A DNA stretch of 64,000 bases. It comes from Epinephelus fuscoguttatus (taxonomy: Eukaryota; Chordata; Actinopteri; Perciformes; Serranidae). A program made the position numbers and the translations under genes. The stretch is taken from the NCBI RefSeq assembly GCF_011397635.1, contig NC_064754.1, positions 29,120,543 through 29,184,542 on the forward strand. The letters are read 5' to 3'. The notes beneath the pieces were generated by a model. It worked only from the letters and a program-made list of their open reading frames with translations, did no database searches and had not been told where the DNA came from. Shown in pieces: positions 12,301-26,200 of the stretch (position 1 is the first letter of the stretch; every line of letters begins with the position of its first letter).

Positions 12301-14254
12301 TTTTAAAAAAATATATATTACAACAGGTGTGTTGATGAAACTAAAGTCAGCTAATAGTGATCATGTAATTGTTAATTGCTTAAAGGAAAAGGCAACAATG
12401 AAATAATCTTTGTTTCTAATTAGTGAGCATTGAAAGCCAGGTAGCATTTCCCTCCAAGCAGGCTTTCCAACACTGAAAGCAGTCAGCGTAAACTGGAAAT
12501 GGTTACAGTATTTCCAAACGGACAGGCTGCTTTAGCTCTTTCTGATACAGGTTTAATTCAATTGCACTCTATCAGTCTGATAACCTCACTGCCTTGTGAT
12601 GGTAAGGCTTTGGCAAGAAGTGACCCAAATTCACCAGCCAGCGCTCTATTCAACTTAAATCCATGCCAGCAGCCCTCAATACTTCAATCTGATAAGTTCT
12701 ATTTCAGATAATGAACTTTTTTTCCCACGCAGAACAAAGTCTGGAGGAGATGAAGACGCTTTTGCTGCTGTTGTTGGGCTGTGCAGTGCAGGTAAATGCC
12801 GACATGATGATTTTATTTGCAGAAAACCTCAAACAAAGTGACTGCGTGAGCTGTGGAGAGCTAAGTATGTTTCTGTTTTTGTTTTCAGTGTGAGAAAAAA
12901 GAGGAGTATATTGAGAGGATCCAGACGCTTGACTTTGACACAAAAGCTGCCATAGCTGCACATATTCAGGAGGTATCTGACTTCATATTACATGAGCTTT
13001 GCAATGCCACAGTTTTGTTGTACAGGAAGTCAGTTTGTATACAGTAGTCATGCTTAATAAAGAATACTGTATACAGTAGGTTTCACAGCCAGCAGAAATC
13101 ACACAGCATGTTTGTCTTGTTAGATAAATATACTATGAGAGGAACAGTTTATATCAAATTCTTGGAAGTATTAAGGATTTATTGAGAAGAAAAATATGTA
13201 ACTGTTTATGTCACTGTGGAGCTGCATCCTGAGGATCCTTGTGCCACTTTGTATTCTTTCACATTATATTTGGCTTTTTCCTGCGACCCTGACTGTCCTG
13301 TCCCATGTTAACCAGTTGACCCACAGTCAGGAGAATGTTCTGGATCTGCAGTGGTTGGAATCCAGCGAGATGCACCCGGATGAGCTGGAGGCCGTAGCGA
13401 GGAACATGGCCACGCACCTCCAAAATGTGCTGGACCAGAGGGACACCCATCTAGAGGTATATTGATTTTATTTCATCATTTTTTCAGATTGTTTAACAGG
13501 AATGGACACGTTTCATCTGAACATGTGTATGAATCTAAAAATACTGTGTACATGAAGTTGTATTTTGGGTATAAAGTGTGCAGGATAAGACGTTAAAATT
13601 CTCTGTGGGTAGTGAAACTGTTAAATTAATTAGGTTTTAACAGTTCTACTCTGAGTGCTCACATTTTAGGAGGTGAAGTGATGCTAAAGCTAATCTGTAA
13701 CTTGCCCTTTTTGCAGACAATAGCAGAGCTAATGCAAGAAAAGGAAGGTGTGGTGAGCCTGCTGAATAGCCCCTCCAGCCCGCAGTCCGGCAGCTACTCT
13801 CCCAGCATGCAGCGGCAGACGGGGACTCAACAACACCTGGCAGTGGAGCTGGCTGACTCTAAGGCCAAAATTAGACGACTTAGACAAGAACTGTGAGTAC
13901 CAGATAGTTAATTCTATTTAAAACTAATATTAGGGGAATTTAAAAAGATAAAAAAAAATTGCATGAAATCATACATAGACACTGGTAGGAGTTGTCCATC
14001 CCCACAATAAGTGCTTGTTGAGTTTGATATAGTCTCTTGGTGTAGTATGAGTTTCAGCTCAGGATGGTTGTTAGAGTTAGAGTTAGCCTGTGCTCTGGGG
14101 AGCTGCCAATAGAGAGTGAATGAGAAACTGAGAGATACTACAGGATAAGAGATGCCCCTGGGAGTGTGGCCCACATTACTGCCCGCTTGGCAGGTTTCAT
14201 GGCTGCGCACCACCACTGACCCACATTGGCTCTGCAATTCAGCGGATACTGCAT

Positions 14255-14287
<33 letters not shown>

Positions 14288-17200
14288 CACACACACAAAC
14301 CCTGATCCGATCAAGATCTCAGTCCCATCGCTGCTCTCCATCCCATCTTCTCAGCTGTATTGTCCTCTCTTGTTGGGATGCTCAGATTCACACACTGCTG
14401 CCTCTGAGCAAACACAATATCACTTAAAGCATCATGGATGGCCCTGGCCTTAGACAGTTCTCTTACGTGCATATCTGAACATGCATCTGTTTAGCAATAA
14501 TATATGGGAGACTAAACAAATTGGGGTATAAGGAGCTTTATATTGAAATCAATTATATGTAGGTTTGTGCAGTAGAAGTTTGTAGTTTATGTTTTATAAC
14601 ACCAATAATGATCCTACTTGTTTTGAATTTGCCACTCAGCATTTTAAATTTGTTCCCTCATAACAGTGATTGAAATTAATATTTGTTTGGATCATTTTCA
14701 GTATTATAATATATCAAAATATTGCAGAAAAGTAGTGCACATTAACCAGCCCACCTGCTTGTCTCTCTGCACTTCACATCCGACCCGCCAGAGAGGAGAA
14801 GAGTGAGCAGATGCTGGACTGCAGACATGAGCTGGAGAACATGGAGGCAGAGCTCAAGAGGATCCAGCAGGAGGTTTGAATTCAGAAAAGACAAAGTATA
14901 AACTGCAGCTCCTTCTGATGGTGACACACAGTAACCTCCTGACCGCTCTGCAGATTACGCAGATTATTGCACACCACATTTTGCTGCAGAGCAGTGCTTA
15001 ATGACAGCAGTTTAAACCTCTGAACTCTGACTCAGAGATACAACCAGAGCTTATATGGATTTGTCTGAACAGGAGATCTTCATTTGTATTCTCTGTTTAA
15101 TCCTTTGGCTGTACAAGTTAGCATGGTTAAAGTGTGTCCAACATCCAAACATTTGTTGCATATTAAAGCAGCATTTATCGATTATTCGACCACTTTGGGG
15201 CAGCGGAACAAGCTAACACAACATCGACACATTATCACATTATAAAGTTGATCTGTCGAACATTGCTAGCAAATAGCTGCCTATTTATACATCCAGCAAA
15301 CAGAGCAACATTAGCATTCATTTGGAGTCGTGTTTCCATCCACATGATGAATGTAAATCCAATATTTACTCTCCTTTTAGTTCTGTTTTTTTTCTTCACC
15401 AACCCCTCAGGGAAATATCTGACTTTTTTAGCTGCTAAATGCTCCACCAGCTAGTTGCTTACTTTGTTTGTACTCAGTTTGTGGTACAGAACAGTAAAGT
15501 AGCGGACCATAGAAAAAAAATGAGCTGAAAGACATGCAATGTGAAGGGAATACTAAAGGGTAGGGTAAGAAGGGTATGTTTCTAACTCTAACTAACAACA
15601 ACCTGTGCACCATACGTCACATAGCCTACCCCACAAAGGAAAGAACAAGGGAACAAGAAAAACAGAGGAAAAAACCTTTGTACACAATAAAGTCTATTTA
15701 CAAGATTATTTATAACAAATGCTGATCTTACGAATGGACGCTTGGGCCTTGCAGCTTTTATAAATCATTCAAAATGTTCAACATTGTACTCTTATACTCT
15801 TATGCCATGTATTATAAACTGGCCTTTTGAGATCTCCAAAGCCATTAATCATTAATCAATGCAGCTTTAAATACAAATAACGAAACAAGCTGACAATGAC
15901 AGGAAACCGTCATATGCCGATTGAGAAAGATTGATGCAGAGTGCCATTAAGTGTTTGCTAGAAATGATGCCTGTGCCTGAACCTTCACCAGAACTCCCAG
16001 CTGCTTGTGGATGCCCGTGCAGCCCGCACCTACCGTGACGAGCTAGATGCCCTGAGAGAGAGAGCCATAAAGGCAGACAAGCTGGAGAGTGAGGTGGGAC
16101 GCTACAGGGAGCAACTGCACAAGATGGAGTTCTACAAGGCCAAAGTGGAGGTTAGAGCAGTCTCATAAATGCTTTACCAGGAATATTAAGACATGAATTC
16201 TGATTATATATGCTTGGAACTTACTAAATTACTAAATCCTTTGATACATTTTTTGTATGTATGTGTTTTTCAGGAGGTAAAGGAGGATAACAGGGTGCTA
16301 CAGGAGACCAAAGAGGTGTTGGAGGATCAGTTGGCGGGTTGGAGGGCACGCTCAGATAAAATCCACCAGCTGGAGAAGCACAGTCTGCTGCTGAAGGCCC
16401 GGGTCCACGACATGGAACAGGTCAGACATCTGCACACAAGATCAGTAGCAGTATAAAAGGAAAAACACTGATGCATAAGTCCTCTTGAAGATTTAATGAT
16501 CATCCAGTCCTTTCTGCGGCTGGACAGAATCTGTCTTCATACCTCTGCTGATACTTTGTGTCTCCTCTCCAGGAGAGGGAGGCAGATCGTAGGCGCATCG
16601 AGGATCTGCAGGAGGAGAACCTGGCTCTGTGTTTGGCTCAGAGGAGGAGCATGGAGGAGTCCCAGCATCTGGGCTGGGAGTTAGAGCAGCTGTCCAAGAC
16701 CACTGAGAACTCTGAAGGTAAGAGCTGGTGATACAATAAGATGAAGTAATAAGAGAACTAATAGATGGGATTGTTTGGAATGGTGAGGGTAAGTAAAGAA
16801 ATGGATACGTAAATTATGTTATGTTATATTGTGAAATATCTTGTTGAAGAACCTCTTTAAGGGCATCAAATACCTCTCTCCAATATAAACCTAACTTGGG
16901 ACATTGCCATAATATACAGGTGTGATTGGCAGTGCATGTTCCACAGTTTCTCCAACATGAGCTGGACAACTAGTCTTATATTCTGTCTCAAGTCCCCACA
17001 GTCTTCAGTTAATTGCCCCTATATGTTTGTGTGAAGGTCAGCAGACTCTGAGCGAGGAGGTGAGTGAGAGGACCCGCAGTCGGATGCTGAAGCTGGAGAA
17101 GGAGAACCAAAGTCTCTTAAGGACCATAGAGGAATTCAGAGCTGCCTCTATAACCAACAGTGCGCAGCCCAAACATGGCCGCCACCTTCAGTATGATCAT

Positions 17201-20200
17201 GTCTGCCAGGTGGTGTGTAGCACCAACAACTGTACCTCATCAACAGGTGAACCCATGAGGTTGCAAACCTCCTGCTCAAATATACAAAACCGCACTAATG
17301 TATTCCCACTCAACACAGTAACACAGCAGCTGCTGAATGGAAATTCAAACTGCCATCAGCCACTCCACGCAGAGGAGATGGAGGGAGTCCAGAGTGAGAT
17401 CCTCCTCACAGATAATCCAGACCTTCATATTCAGGAGAAAGGACAGCTAGAGGACGGAGACAGTGGAGATCATTTCAAAGAACTGATGTCTGATCTGGAA
17501 GTCTTAGAGAACAATCACAATAGGCTCCATTGTTTTGTTGGATCATATGATCGCTCCTCTGGCTCAAAGAGCAGCAGTCCCAGCCACGACAGCATCTTCA
17601 CAGGTCTGCCAACACGTTCCTCCTATGCCAGCAAACACACACAGCGGCTGGAGGCCAAGTGCAGGGCCCTAGACGCAGTTAATCAGCATCTACAGACTTC
17701 CCTTGATAACACTGGTAGGTTCTGCGGATCAATTCAACATTAAAGAGAGAGATGCAAGCATGCAATTACTAATTTGTTCATTTCTCCTACCCACCCTCCA
17801 TCTCTCTAGACCGTAAAGTTCAGCGCCTAGAGGCAGAAGTTCAGGAGCTGGAGGCAGAGAACCAGAGTTTGCAGGCCACTTTAGAGGAACTTCGGATCTC
17901 TGTGCGGCGCCTGGAGCAACTTGAAACAGAGAAGCAAAGCCTGGAGCAAGAAACCACAGTCCTGGAGAGGGAGAAGAGGCAGCTAGAGAAAGAGAATCGA
18001 CGACTCCGCCAACAGGTAGGTAGGCTTGCTTTCTAAAGGCAAGGTGCCAGGTGCTAACCTATGGTAGGATAATGTTTGGAAGACTTATAGTGCTCTTGTA
18101 TAAAATAGCTACTGTTCTACTATCTGCTTTCTCAGGCTGAAATCCAGGAAGCCAACTTAGACAGCAGCAATGTGTGTATGGCCAGCCTGGAAAGGGAGAT
18201 GCGTTTTCTCGTAAAGGAGGTGGAGGGGTTGAGGGAGACTGCTGAGAGGGTCAAAGGACTGGAGAGAGACAACAGAGAACTGACCAAGCAAGCCGCTATC
18301 GACCAGAGGACCCTGGCCACCCTCAGAGAGGTGAGGGGGGGGGAGTCTGTGCTGTCTGTTTTTTCTCTTTTTTTGTGCTGACTGATTAAATATCTGCCCT
18401 GACCTAACCTGATGTGTCACTGATAATGCTGTGCTAATGTGTTTTACAGCAGCAGTGCCCATGTGTTTCACAGGGGTTCACAGGGGAATTTACTTTCAGC
18501 AAGATTTTATCTGCATACCTCACGTGTAATAGCATCCACAACTCATCAAACTCTACATACGAGCATTTGATTTGAAAAATTAGATAAAAGCAAGTAAAAA
18601 TACTGCAAAATGTATGTTTATTGTTGTGTCACAGTGGCGGCAACTTAGCCAGGTGTCAAGAAACCATCTCTTGTGAAGGTACTGTAATTTTATGTCCTTA
18701 TATGAGAGCTGTCACACGTGCAACATTCTGCTGATTTCTTCTTAACCACAGCTGCAGTTTATCAAATAGTCAAAAAAAGATTATGAACATTTGGTTCTGT
18801 GGATTATAGGTTTGGTTTTGGTTAAAACTTACATTCCTTACATTCTTTCAACCACCAGGGGCCGTACTCACAAACATTCTGAGAATACTCTCAGAGACCT
18901 CCTTATTTAGGCTAAACATTTTTAGTAAGAAGTCCAAGCTTAGGAGTGATTTAGGAAAGTTCTCAGAGCAAATCTGACCAAGGAAGGGACAGAAACTTTT
19001 ACCGTAGTGAGGAGGTGTGGTTGACCCTATTGCTAGTTATGACACATTCTTTTAACAGATGCGATTGGTTGTCACAGATTTGTGAGCCTCCAGTGTGTGG
19101 ACACCCCATTTTATTTCTGGTGTTATAGCTTTATTGAGTTGGGTGGAAAATGTGTGCATATCCCTAATGAGATCAACCACACATATTATCCCTGCATAAT
19201 CTCATCTGTAGCATCTAATTTACTCACTGTCATTCAGCGTTTGGAGAATATTTCTCTGACCTCTTTGTGTTTCCATTTTCTCCTGTGATTAAGAAACTCT
19301 TAAGCCTCTTAAAAGTCCTCCCTACTCCTGACAGTTTTTCACCTTAGGAGCTCTTTTAACGTCTAAGATGCTCTGTGAATTACTTTACAAGGACCTAGTC
19401 TTAACCTTAAGGGTAATTAAAACTTTAAGGGGAAAGAAAACTTTACAATCATTAGAATTTTCTTTTCTTCTTCATTAGAATTTCGTCACTAGGAGCAACT
19501 CTTTGTACTAGGTACCTTTGTGAATACAGCCCCAGAACTCCAAAGATTTATTTTTTCCCAAACAGAAAAATTCAGTGAGCTCTGGATGTTTTAATTCCAA
19601 AACTGTTAATAAATGTCTTTGTGTTTTTTTTGTGTACTCTACATCTACTTTCCATCTTTAGGAGCTGGTGAGCGAGAAGCTGAAGACCCAGCAGAGAGAC
19701 AATGAGCTGGAGAGGCTGGCCCATGAGTTGGAAATGAAGGTCCTGAACCAGGAGAGTGCACAGCATGCTGAACAGGATGCTGCACCAGACAGCAGGTGCT
19801 TACATACTGCTTGGAGTTCCCGACATTTTAAGTGAATATGGTAAGAAATAAGGAGTGTTATAATGCCAGAGTTGGTACAAAATTCTGTATTTCCTCTATG
19901 CAGCAGGTTCAAGATGCTTGAGTCAGAATTGGAGTCATCTCTGAAAAAATCTCTTCAGATTAAAGAGGACAAGATGGCAGCTTTGGAGGCTCGTCTGCAG
20001 GAATCCTCCAACCTGAACCAGCAACTGCGCCAAGAGCTCAAGACTGTAAGTCATGTCATAAAATTCACCTTAACAGCTCATTTATACTCCCTTTACATAT
20101 GAAAATAGATTTGGTTCCCAAGTGGTCAAACAGTGGTTCCCAAGTTCCCAACTGATCCAGCCATGGGGTCCAGAGTTCTCCTTAGTCATTAGTACAAGGT

Positions 20201-23200
20201 CCACACAGCTTAATACACTCTTTCGATCTTCCAATTGGAGGACGACCCACTGTGGCTCATCCGCTGTGAGCTACAGCTGCCTCAAAAAGACTCAAAATGA
20301 CCACAAAGAGACACAAAACCACAAAAAGATGCACAATGACTACAAAGAGATGCAAAACAACAACGAAAATTAGGCGAAACCACCACAAAGTCTGTGTGTC
20401 TTGCTCCTGTGCAGGAGAGTTGGTTGGGCCTTTTTGCATATCTGTGCAGGGGCCCTGTTGTCTCATAATCCGCCCATGCCTGTTAGTGTCCAATTTGAGA
20501 AAAACCTCTTTAAAAAATTCATTGTATATTGCACATTGCTACAGATCCAAGTGTTTGACCCTACAGGTAAAACTGAGCTATGAGGCCCTGCAGCAGAGAC
20601 AAGAGGAAGAGTGGACAGCATCAAGTCCCACCCCTCCAAGAGAGACTGGCAAGGCAATGAGCGAATGGCTGCGTGAAAGCCAGGAGGCCACCAAAGAACT
20701 GCTGAAGCTCAAGGACCGTCTCATCGAAGTGGAGAGGAATGTAAGTGGTTGGTCCTCATTAAAGTAAATGACCTATATAGTGACCCATTTATAAAATGGT
20801 AAAATTGGCTCTTAAACTCACTCACACTTGCTTTTGGTGTTAATTAATGTTAATAATAGACCAACAATGTGCTGCGGGGCATGAAGTTAACACAACCTCC
20901 TGGTTCTAATGTCATATTTTACAATAATCTTCTCTTGTCCTCCTCAGAATGCGACACTGGAGGCAGAGCGCCAGGCTACACAGGCCCAGCTGAAGCAGCT
21001 GGAGAGTCAGTCTGACAGTCAGCAGGCTCAGATCCTCGCCTTGCAGAGGCAGGCTGCCTCACTGCAGGAGAACAACACAGCCCTGCAGACGCACAACGCT
21101 AACCTGCAGGTGCCACTTTAACACACACTATTCTCTGTGGTACACTTACTGTAACAGCCCCTGTCCACACATACTTATATTCAAGCCTCTGCATCAGTAC
21201 ACACTGATATGCAACATTAACTCCTAATCAGCTGGGCCCCTTTTCTTCTTCAGGTGGAAAAATCTACTCTGAACTCACAGAGTGCCTCCCTCATGGCCCA
21301 GAATGCTCAGTTACAGCAGCAGCATTTGGGGACAGAAAGCGAGCGGGATGGTGCCATACGGGAACGCGAAGAGATGCGTGGTGTTCATGAGCAGCTGTTA
21401 CGAGATCACGAGCGGCTGGCGGCTCTGCATGAGCGGCAAGCCATGGAGTATGAGGCCCTGATGGGCAAGCAAGGCTGTTTGAAAAACGCCCATCGCACAC
21501 TGGAGCTGGAGCATCGCACACTGCAGGACAGGTGGGGGGAAAAGAGACACAGCCACGACCTAGGAACTATCATTGAATTGTCTATGCAGTACGAGATCCC
21601 TGTATGTTCATGTGTGTGGTGGGTGTGTCTTTAGGTACAATAACCTGTTGCAGCAGCGGACTAAGTTAGAAGACCTGGAGAAAGCCCTGAAGGAGGAGCA
21701 AATGAGGATGGCTCTGGAGAAAGAACAGCACAGGACCACTGCTGCTGAGTGTTGCAGGCTCCGTGATGAGAAGGACTGGTGAGGAGGCACAAGGAGCATA
21801 TACACACTAATGCACACCTAGACTAATGCATGATTGCTGGCTCACACAAGGGGATAAACATCACTGTGTATCTCTTCTTTAAGGCTAAACCAGACATACC
21901 GTCAGCTTCTTAACGATAACGAGTTGCTGACGGCGGATCACAAACAGCTCAAGAGCCAGCTGAATGAGGCCAAGCTGGAGCACACCTGGCTGGAGGCTGA
22001 CTTCTCCAAGCTCAAGAAGGAGTTTCAGCAACTGGACATCACCTCCACAAAGCTCACCAACCAGTGTGAGGTACTGACATGCAGCAGTGTTAATGCTTAT
22101 TAAATAATACACATTTACCTTGTAGTTAACTATTAACCTGAGCACAAACACTATTTAGAGTCAGGGCTGCATTCACTCAATAAGCTGGTGTTCTGTATAG
22201 TGCTTTTTTTTATTTTAAGGATTTCACAGTAGTGTGTGTTTCACATGTGCACATATGACTGCTTGTCAATGTGGTGTGTAGCTGCTGAGCCAGTTGAAGG
22301 GCAACCTGGAGGAAGAGAATCGCCACCTGCTCAGCCAGATCGAGACCCTGATGCTGCAGAACCGAACCCTGCTGGAGCAGACTATGGAGAGCAAGGATCT
22401 GTTTCACGTTGAAGAGCGACAGTATATGTAAGCTAACATGGCCAAAACCGTGACAAGATAACGTAGCATTAAAAAGGGTCTTGTGTTGATTTACACCATG
22501 TTACACTAATTTGTTAATGAGCTAACACACTACTGAGAAACAGCACAAAAGGTACCAAAGTACAATAGACGTCAGGCCCTCAATTATAACAGATGACCTA
22601 TCTATCTGCCTGTCTCTGCTCAGTGACAAACTTAATGATTTGAGGAGGCAGAAGGAGAAGCTGGAGGAAAAGATAATGGACCAGTACAAGTTTTATGAGC
22701 CGTCGCCTCCTCGCAGGTAAGATGCCTATAATAGTGATGGCTATGACTTCTTTTTACTATAACTCTGGTGAAATGACTGGGCTTTCTGTTCTCACATTCA
22801 GCACTTGTTATATTTTGGTCACTATGAGGTACTTGGCTAATTGACAAGAATCTCAAGTTATGTCATTTAAGTTCACACATTACAGTTCATATCTACAGTA
22901 ATTTGATTGGTCAAGAAGTCAATGCTACAGTGAGCTCCATCGGTCTTTGAAAAGCTGGTCATGTTTGTCAACATGCTAATTGTCTTACTCACGTTAGTTT
23001 ATTTTTGTGCTTCCACACCGACAGCAGCCATTGCCAGAGTCATTATGTCAGTGCCTTGAAGGAAATTCCTCGAATTTGGCACAAACGTTCACTGGACTCA
23101 AGAATTATTTGATGAGATTTTGGTGGTCAAAGGTCACTGTGACCTTACAAAACACGTTCTTGGCCATAACTCAAGAATTTAGATGCTAATTATGACAAAA

Positions 23201-26200
23201 TTTCACACAAATATCTAACAGGATAAAATGATAAAGGGGTGGCATTTTATACCCAAAAGGTCAAAGGTCAGCTTCACTTTGACATCATAACTTTCTTCAA
23301 AAATACTTTTAGGCCATTGCTCAACACGATAACTCAGGAACAGAAGGCGAGACATTTGGTCAGATACTGAATTAGTGACACTAATTTTGGGTGATTATAA
23401 ATATCTCTGCTGCGGCTGCTGAGTTGAAGATGTGTGTGAATCATCCATGTTTTAGAATATGGGGCTTCTCTACAGCATCCATATCTGACGAATCTTCAGC
23501 TGTCATGGCTGCATATAAGTCTGGACAGACATGAATATAAACTTTAACTTGACTAGTTGGCAGAGGCATACAACTGTGAGGCAGTAATTCTAGTTTTAAC
23601 TCTGTTTTTGGTCTCCACCAACTTCCTGAGGGAAATAAATCTTTAACTGCTAAGTGCTCCACTATGTTCACCAGCTTGTTATTAAGTTGCCTGTCCGTTG
23701 TGTGGTAGTGGGCAAGTAGACTACTGTGGGTTTATCAGAGCTTTTCACTTTAAAAGAACTGCAGCCCAAAATGTTGCTATGAGAGCTGTGAAGATGCTAA
23801 AATGCTCTGTAAAGTTAAGAAGAACTGCAACATTTTTAAGATAAGAATATTGATAACAGCAGATTTGAGTATGCATTGTTTAATCTGAATATGAGACAAA
23901 AATTAACATTCATAGCTAGTCCAGTTCCAGATCCAATCTCTTCTTGTATATCTGCCCTTCCACAGACGTGGAAACTGGATTACTCTGAAACTGAAGAAGT
24001 TGATTAAATCCAGTAGCCGTGAGCATGGACTCAACCGCCCTCCTACACCTACACACTCAGGTGTCACAGAGCCGCACCTCCCCTGTCACGACAACAGCTC
24101 TTTCATCAGCTCAGATGGCTCCGGAGGCTCAGCCTCAGCAGGTGATGCCATCTCACCCCGACGAAACAGCAGTGAGTATGGCTTTCTTGAATTCACCACA
24201 TCATCTCCCATTGACTTGGCGGAACCAGTGTCTTTAAAGTGCCAGAGTCCCTCCATCACCGCTTCAACCATAGACCTGGAAGTAAGATCATCATCATCAG
24301 AGGCAGGGCACAAAGATCATTCAGGAGTGTGTACATGTCAAGTTCAGCTCACAGCCAAGAGACAGAGAGGTTCATCTGCACATGAAGCTGTATCTGTAGG
24401 ACGAACATCCTCCCAGGCTTTGATAAAACTTCCCCCTCCACCTCAGCATTTTTCAAGGAAGTGTGAAAACTTAAATAAATGGATTTTAAAGTAAAACAGT
24501 GTGATAAATACTCAAGTAATGCATGTTTAAAAAATAAGCATCTTTGTGTGTCTCATGTCCCAAGGGTCATTCATGATGATGCATGATGTGTGTGAACTTT
24601 CCTCAACAAACCTCAATATGTCTTCCCTGTGTCTTACTTGTTTCTTAATGTGTTTCTTCACTCCTGCCTTCCTCCTTCCCCGTATCTCCCCCTTCTGTCT
24701 CTCTCCTCCCTTACACCCCTCCCTCTGCTTGCATCCATCCCTTTGTCTGCCTCCCATGTGGCTGCACTTTGCTGTTAAAAAGCCACCAAAATGTTTCCCC
24801 GTATGAGGAACAGGCTGAAGGACAGAGACAAAGTCAAGTCCCTCTTCCGTCGTTCCATGTGTAAGAAAGATTGTGGTCCGGTGTCTACCCTCATCTTGAC
24901 TGTCGCCTTTTATTCACTGCTAACTTGATAATACTAAGTGTATCTGTGCTTTATTTTGTTTCTACTGCACGCCATAACACCAAAGTAACCTTAGTCTGAG
25001 TAGGATTCATCATTGTCAGCCAGGGTGCTACACAACAGGTGTAAAATCAGCAGTCATATGTTAGTAACGTGTCCATGCCAACCTTATTTCACTGCATTAA
25101 CTTCACTAAGTTAGAAACTATATGACATACTTCAACCCGGGTGGCACTTTGGAGCAGAGTGGCTATATTTGAAGACAATCTGGGGTATTTTTTTAGAGGT
25201 CAAAGAAATGCTGCATTGCAGGAGGGCACTGACGCTGCATGAGCTCAGCACTACCAGGAGGCAGCTGTACTGTAGGGATTAACTGTATCAAACCACAAAG
25301 AAGCCATCCCCGTCTCCATGTTTTCCATACCACAGAACAAAAATACCTCCTAATCTCCAAGGCCAGTTCACCTGTCTATCCCCCTCCCTCATTCACTCCC
25401 CACTTCTTCCACTCCTTGGTCCAACAATGCAGCCCTGAGCAGCTTGGCGTACCCCTCGGCCCTGTTGGAGGAGGAGCGGTGGGCAGGCAGCTCAGAGCGG
25501 CTGGAAGGGTCAGAGGCAGACGTGGAGGAGGACGGGAAGAACGCATTGTCCTCATCCCTCACCACATCCATCTTGTCCATCCTCCACCTTAATTTTCCCA
25601 CCACTCAACCATCCGGCCACGTCACAATCCCAACCACAGACACCACCGACATTGTTCCAGATGTTTCTGAAGTCTGGGTGACAGGTAGAGGCATTCACGA
25701 GCTACTGATTTGTTTCATGTCATCTTCATTAGTTAGATTCTGAAGTAAAGTGTGTAGGAGAGTAGAGCAAAGACGCCGCTCCTGTGTGCTTTTCTTGTTT
25801 TAAGCATAGAAACTAAAGTGTTGGAAAGTGTCAGTCGCTCGTAACCATTAAGTGATTTCTCATTCTATGCCCCACAGACAAGGATTCAAGTGACAGTGCT
25901 GTGCCATCTGGATTTGAGGACAACGACGAGCAAAACCACGGTAAAGTCCCGTGGATACTCGTTTAGAGGATTCAGCAAGCATACAGATGTATTACCAGCT
26001 CGGGAATTAGAGCAAATCCATCAAATTGCAATCATGACCTTGTTTCATATTAATCTCTGTGCTGACGACAGAGGCCAACAACTGTTAGAGAAAGACTTGA
26101 GTTTGCTGTCCTCTGGTGGTCATTAAATATACAATCATATATACATATTTTTCCTCATAGAGCTGTTTATCAATCTAGATTGATTTGGTGTGAGTTGCAG

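Noticed and set aside
23000-23745. Possible gene in ccdc88a intron 24
   Set aside because: The interval is made of two dispersed repeats; the short frames are not conserved protein.
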